DNA of 50,200 nt from assembly GCA_015058275.1 (NCBI GenBank), contig SVCQ01000014.1, positions 1 to 50,200 on the forward strand, in the 5' to 3' direction. This stretch comes from Clostridiales bacterium (GTDB taxonomy: Bacteria > Bacillota > Clostridia > Peptostreptococcales > Anaerovoracaceae). Position numbers and translations under genes: made by a program. This document shows positions 46,393 to 50,200 of this stretch, piece by piece. The notes below the pieces were generated by a model. That model searched no databases. It was not told where the DNA came from and saw nothing but the letters and a program-made list of their open reading frames with translations. Each line of letters begins with the position of its first letter. The first letter of the stretch is position 1.

Positions 46393-48714
46393 CTATTTTA
46401 CTTTGACCCTACGTGCACTGCACTTGATACCTGTGTATGTGACTCCGTCACGTGTCCTCAAAGGTCTTACCTTTACATAGTATTTCTTTCCTGACTCAAG
46501 TCCGCTGATCGCATAGGAGTTATCAGATGAAGCTACCTCGAATACCTGAGCGTCTTTCATCTTCTTATTTGTAGCTACAAATACTTCATATCCTGTAGCC
46601 TTTTTGTCCTTGTTCCAGCTGACATTGATCCTGCCCGTGCCGGCTTTGACCTTGGCCTGAACTTTCTTGAAGTAGCGATAGTGTACCTCGGACCAAACAT
46701 CTCCTGCGTCAGTTACTGCGGCAACTTTGAACTCATAGAGGCCTTTTGTCTTCAGACCCTTAACGACATACTTTTTCTTCTTGGTCTTCTTATCTTTCCA
46801 CTTAGTGCTTCCAGCCTTGCGGTAAGCAACCTTGTAGCTCTTAGCTCCGCTGAGACTGTTCCAGCACCACTTGACCGTCATGGACCTTGCCGACGTCTTG
46901 GCTATAGTCGTGACCGTCAGAGGGTTGTTGATCTTTGGAATAGCTTCTGTCTTAGTTCCACCGCAAGCGGCGAAGTTCTTGCACTTATAAGTCCTGACAC
47001 CTTCTTCGGTAGTCGTAGGCTGCTTAGTGACAGTGCCATTGTCCCAGTCGTGAGCCGCATTGATCTCAGATGTGAACATTACATACGATCCCATGGAAGA
47101 TATGCCACTTGCATCAGCACCATTTACTTTTATTACCATTTCGGACGTGTTCGAGTCTGATGAATCGCAATCATCAACATAGTAGTTTATTTTAGGCTCT
47201 ATTACAGCTCCCATGGCATACTTATTGCCATGCATCATTGTTCCGGTATACCAGTTATCACTCTGATAGAAGTCATAAATGCTTGCATCTGTAGAGTTCA
47301 GCCACAAAGATGAATTTGTTTCGCGCGACAACATTGAGGTCAGGCTATTTACAACTGCAAAGTGACTGTTGCTGTCGGCGACAACTTCAGGGGTATTAGT
47401 CTGCTTGTACATATCTGTATCAGACGTCAGATCGTCAATAAGCGTACGCACCTCCTTGGTTGAATAGCCCGAAATAGGCTCTATCTCGCCCGGCTCATCC
47501 TCATCCTCTTCTATTTTAACCTTTTCAACCTTTTTTCCACACAGATTATTCTTGACAGTAAAGCTACCATATGTGGCCTTCTTTGTTGCCCAAAGCGCAT
47601 GGAACGTTTGATTTGCACTTACCACGGTGCTTTCGTCATTCATTTCAGCATATACTTCGTCGATAGTTGTGTATTTGCTTATAGCCTTCTGTCCAACCAT
47701 CTGGAAGTACTGATCATTATCAAATCTGCTACCTATTCCATCGTCCACATACATCAGTGCATGATATACCGCATCATTCAGCATCATCTGTATAGTCGAA
47801 GCTTTTGTTTTCGTAACCCTTACCGGGACTACAGAACCACTGACAGATCCATCTCTCATTGATCCTGGCAAAATGTTATAAACTTTCCCCGCCAAAGCCT
47901 CATGACCACTTCCCATATCCAAACGGACTGTCACTTTTTCTGGTGCGGTTGAAAAAACAACTTCAATGTCTGTCCATTTATCCCAGTTCATGGAAGACAG
48001 TTGATAAGAAAATGATGTTTTATCAGTTTCTCTCTCCTGTTTGTAGTCCATGTCCGATGTTAAGATATACTTAGATACGACATAGTTATCTTTAGGCGTG
48101 GCCGTAACGGTAACTGTTTCTCCCGGTATAAAATAATTGGTACCCTGACATCCCGCACCGGTCGCTTTGCTTGCCACAATCGAACCTTTTGAAGTATCCT
48201 TTGTATGAACTTTGACGTAGCTGATTCTACTTGAAACAAATCTCTTCTCCCCCGTTTTTGTGCCTTTTTTCGCACTTATCTCCAAATCATAAGATACCGG
48301 TTTCCCATTGTTATCAGTACGTGCTAGCTCTACCAAGTCAGCGCATACAACATCTGATACATCGACAGACACCTTATTAGCAGCGATTGTAATAGGACAA
48401 TTTTGCATTGAAAGAACTGTACGGTCAGGATATGCTCGCTCAAGAGTGCATTCATATCCATCTGCACCTTCTACAATATCCCAACTCACTTCGCCCCAAT
48501 CTTTCCAATTCACATTTTCAGGAGCAGGCAGTTGGTTATCTGTCATTGCTGATACGTCATCTGCTTCAACTTCCTGGACATCATTTTCAACCTGAGTTTC
48601 CTCAGCGACCTGCTGCACATCAGTGTTATCGCCATCCTCTGCAAATACCATGGCGGGCATAAAGCTCATTATCATTGCCACGGACAGCAGCACTGCCGCT
48701 ACTCTCTTCTTCAT
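46393..48714 (-). CDS. Large secreted protein with fibronectin III-like domains
   Basis: A 773-residue exported protein. It has a signal peptide of about 25 residues (cleavage near VFAED), an acidic stretch, then a first Fn3-like segment (PAPENVNWKDWGEVSWDIVEGADG, with GY after) and a bacterial repeat-like region (about 175-215, VTVTATPKDNYVVSKY). A large unique middle (about 230-580) has no recognised family. Two C-terminal Fn3 domains (about 595-690 and 692-773, with MTVKWCWNSLSGAKSYKVAY and INVSWNKDKKATGYEVFV) follow. No sorting signal or anchor is visible. It is A+T-richer than its neighbours. Its role is likely adhesion or carbohydrate contact, not determinable here. Confidence 0.8.
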   Translation of the reverse strand: MKKRVAAVLLSVAMIMSFMPAMVFAEDGDNTDVQQVAEETQVENDVQEVEADDVSAMTDNQLPAPENVNWKDWGEVSWDIVEGADGYECTLERAYPDRTVLSMQNCPITIAANKVSVDVSDVVCADLVELARTDNNGKPVSYDLEISAKKGTKTGEKRFVSSRISYVKVHTKDTSKGSIVASKATGAGCQGTNYFIPGETVTVTATPKDNYVVSKYILTSDMDYKQERETDKTSFSYQLSSMNWDKWTDIEVVFSTAPEKVTVRLDMGSGHEALAGKVYNILPGSMRDGSVSGSVVPVRVTKTKASTIQMMLNDAVYHALMYVDDGIGSRFDNDQYFQMVGQKAISKYTTIDEVYAEMNDESTVVSANQTFHALWATKKATYGSFTVKNNLCGKKVEKVKIEEDEDEPGEIEPISGYSTKEVRTLIDDLTSDTDMYKQTNTPEVVADSNSHFAVVNSLTSMLSRETNSSLWLNSTDASIYDFYQSDNWYTGTMMHGNKYAMGAVIEPKINYYVDDCDSSDSNTSEMVIKVNGADASGISSMGSYVMFTSEINAAHDWDNGTVTKQPTTTEEGVRTYKCKNFAACGGTKTEAIPKINNPLTVTTIAKTSARSMTVKWCWNSLSGAKSYKVAYRKAGSTKWKDKKTKKKKYVVKGLKTKGLYEFKVAAVTDAGDVWSEVHYRYFKKVQAKVKAGTGRINVSWNKDKKATGYEVFVATNKKMKDAQVFEVASSDNSYAISGLESGKKYYVKVRPLRTRDGVTYTGIKCSARRVKVK

Positions 48715-48849
48715 AAAACCTTTTCCTCCATTTACCTAATTCGGTCCTAGCCGTTTCAAATTATGCTTCATTCTACCACCTACAGGTTTTTTTCTAAAGG
48801 AAAAACTACCTATCGATATCACATTATCTCAAAAGCAGGTCCCACAGCC

Positions 48850-50118
48850 TCATCTTCTTATGTCAAGTATCCGATTCGCGATTTCCGGGGCCTGGGTTAA
48901 GCCTTCATCGCGGAGCTCCTCCGCAGATGATGTCAGCGCGCCCCGTAATCCTTCCTCCATTTTGTCTATCAGGCTCTGCGCATATCCGGCTCCCATTCCG
49001 ATATCCGCTGCCGCCCTGCTCCATGCAGCACGGTCGATATCTTCGACAGAGTACCTGCCGCCTATGTTGAACGCCATCTTATGCGTCGCGGAAGGATATA
49101 CTGTAGTGGATAACAGATCATATGCAGGCGCCAGCCTGACAGACATGAGATCCGGCGAATAGACGAGAGACAAATTCTTTACATGGTTGTCTGTATTGCC
49201 AATCAGCCAGTTAAAGATCGTTATCTCCATTAATCTTCTAATGTCTGTGATCGGGTCTGAAGAATAATTCCTGATCAGTTCGGCGATCCGCGCAAAGTAG
49301 TTCTCTCCCGGTTCTTCATATTTCGATGACGCCGGAATTCCCAGAGCCTGGGCAAGATCTTCCTGATGTCTCCGGTATGGACGCGCCATGCCGTCAATGT
49401 CGCGTTCACTCATCTGATCCCGGTCGTAACGTTTACTGGCAAGAAGTATATCTCCATCACGCCCGCTTCCAACGTCGATGATAAAGCTGTGTGGAACTTC
49501 TATTCCGAGTTTTGATGCGGTCAGAAGAACTAATTGCTCGTTAGTCACTATATTATCCAGACGGACATGACTCTGCTTGACGATGTGCGTACTTGGCGCA
49601 TCTCCAACGGGCATGTACCAGCTGTCATTATGCTCGTCATGGTATAAGCCTACCTTGCCGCTTGCACCTGTCAAAGAGAGATGCGACTCTACAACCATTT
49701 GTGATGATTCGACCGCTCCCTCGGCCGCCAATTCTCTGATCCTCGACATGCCTATCTTCCGATAGGCTGCTTTGACAGGTTCAGCATCGCCCTCTGTTAT
49801 TCTCACAGCACCCAGGCACTCGCTTCCGAGCCCTGCAAGCAACGATAAATAATCATCCTCACCGGCTCTCAGCCATTTTGCCACACTGCGTCTGGTAAAT
49901 CCCTCCGGCAATAATCCATCAAAGAAGACTGTGGTCGCTGCCGGCGAAAACGGTTCTTCACGCAAAGGAAGACTGATCGAGATCGGCTGAGCATGATCTG
50001 TTCCCAGGTATACAGAGTCATACGAAAACGCAGCATCCTTTGCGTCATTTCCCATGATCTGTCCGACTTTGACTTCACGCCCGGACAGCTCAATCGACAC
50101 TTCCAAACGTCTCATCAT
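48850..50118 (-). CDS. hipA: HipA-family serine/threonine kinase toxin
   Basis: A 422-residue HipA homologue. The N-terminal domain (about 1-110) has LPLREEPFS and FFDGLLPEG. The ATP-binding loop carries SLTGASGKVGL (148-158; S148 lies where HipA is autophosphorylated), with K181 in THIVKQSH. The catalytic segment is NWLIGNTDNHVKNLS with D310, and metal-binding D334 is in APAYDLLS, so the kinase looks intact. E. coli HipA phosphorylates GltX; a gltX is also in this window, 20 kb away. Usually a HipB antitoxin gene lies just upstream, here cut by the window edge. Confidence 0.92.
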   Translation of the reverse strand: MMRRLEVSIELSGREVKVGQIMGNDAKDAAFSYDSVYLGTDHAQPISISLPLREEPFSPAATTVFFDGLLPEGFTRRSVAKWLRAGEDDYLSLLAGLGSECLGAVRITEGDAEPVKAAYRKIGMSRIRELAAEGAVESSQMVVESHLSLTGASGKVGLYHDEHNDSWYMPVGDAPSTHIVKQSHVRLDNIVTNEQLVLLTASKLGIEVPHSFIIDVGSGRDGDILLASKRYDRDQMSERDIDGMARPYRRHQEDLAQALGIPASSKYEEPGENYFARIAELIRNYSSDPITDIRRLMEITIFNWLIGNTDNHVKNLSLVYSPDLMSVRLAPAYDLLSTTVYPSATHKMAFNIGGRYSVEDIDRAAWSRAAADIGMGAGYAQSLIDKMEEGLRGALTSSAEELRDEGLTQAPEIANRILDIRR

Positions 50119-50200
50119 TTCGCACGTATAATCCAGTTACCTCATTTTGAGGCTGGGTTTTTCCTTTCTCCCAACTCTATTGGGTAATTTGAAAAATCTA
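50119..50200 (-). other. Upstream of hipA: possible HTH antitoxin remnant
   Basis: One minus-strand frame reads IFQITQ, a TAG stop, then SWEKGKTQPQNEV. WEKGKTQP resembles the end of an XRE helix-turn-helix, as in HipB. Two other frames give 18-20 residue C-termini ending 24-34 bases before hipA. The window is too short to choose between a decayed hipB and an intact gene in another frame. Confidence 0.3.
50133..50162 (+). other. Hairpin with T-run near the right edge
   Basis: CCAG...CCTCA and TGAGG-CTGG pair, with GTTTTTCC following on the plus strand, and TATAAT (50127-50132) sits right before it. It is terminator-like on the plus strand, but no plus-strand gene precedes it. It may instead fold in the hipA leader. 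Confidence 0.3.

Overview
The window is a dense, mostly single-strand (minus) stretch of a low-G+C-phylum (Bacillota/Clostridia) chromosome with moderately high G+C. The phylum call rests on the gene set: separate GlgC and GlgD ADP-glucose pyrophosphorylase subunits, class-3 fructose-1,6-bisphosphatase, PPi-type phosphofructokinase, RicT (YaaT), CdaA/CdaR, long-form HPF and strong AGGAGG ribosome binding sites. A fermentative anaerobe of the Eubacteriales/Peptostreptococcales type is likely. Family-level placement (for example Anaerovoracaceae) is only a guess. Apart from an ABC exporter (21856-23631) and a toxin-antitoxin pair (35047-36568), every gene is on the minus strand, so the biological reading order is right to left.

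Layout, left to right: a repeat-rich, possibly insertion-sequence-derived edge (1-159); a Tic20/DUF4870-like small membrane protein; a complete glycogen cluster (GH13-GH77 fusion, glgA, glgD, glgC, glgP, glgB); a PrsW-type membrane protease, a 30-residue membrane peptide, fbp, murA and two single-pass membrane proteins (one with a huge Lys/Ala tail), transcribed from a promoter at 17481-17509 that overlaps the terminator of the next operon; that operon is small membrane peptide-tmk-holB-ricT-methyltransferase; then a YitT transporter-like protein and the plus-strand ABC exporter, whose 3' end contains the terminator of the convergent acyltransferase-like gene; then PPi-phosphofructokinase, a sugar nucleotidyltransferase, gltX, an XRE regulator with a clear autoregulatory promoter, and a wall-anchored surface protein.

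The second half holds a CofE-like ligase, an amino-sugar module (stand-alone GlmU-type acetyltransferase, glmM, nagB), a divergent DUF3990 toxin/HTH antitoxin pair followed by about 630 bp of tandem repeats, cdaR-cdaA, an LCP-family wall-polymer transferase, hpf, a run of three tiny genes behind hypA and a 930-residue Fe-S flavoprotein with its TetR regulator, a large secreted fibronectin-type protein, and a HipA kinase toxin at the right edge.

Working together: glgC/D, glgA and glgB build glycogen from glucose-1-phosphate, and glgP with the GH13-GH77 fusion degrades and remodels it. Fbp and PPi-PFK sit at the fructose-6-phosphate node. NagB, GlmM, the acetyltransferase and MurA feed UDP-GlcNAc and peptidoglycan synthesis, which CdaA/CdaR is known to regulate through c-di-AMP. 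The most unusual parts are the toxin-antitoxin/repeat island that separates cdaAR from nagB-glmM, the three families of tandem repeats at 36594-39204, the small-protein string at 41656-42309, the overlapping terminator arrangements, and the multi-cluster flavoprotein at 42770-45562.
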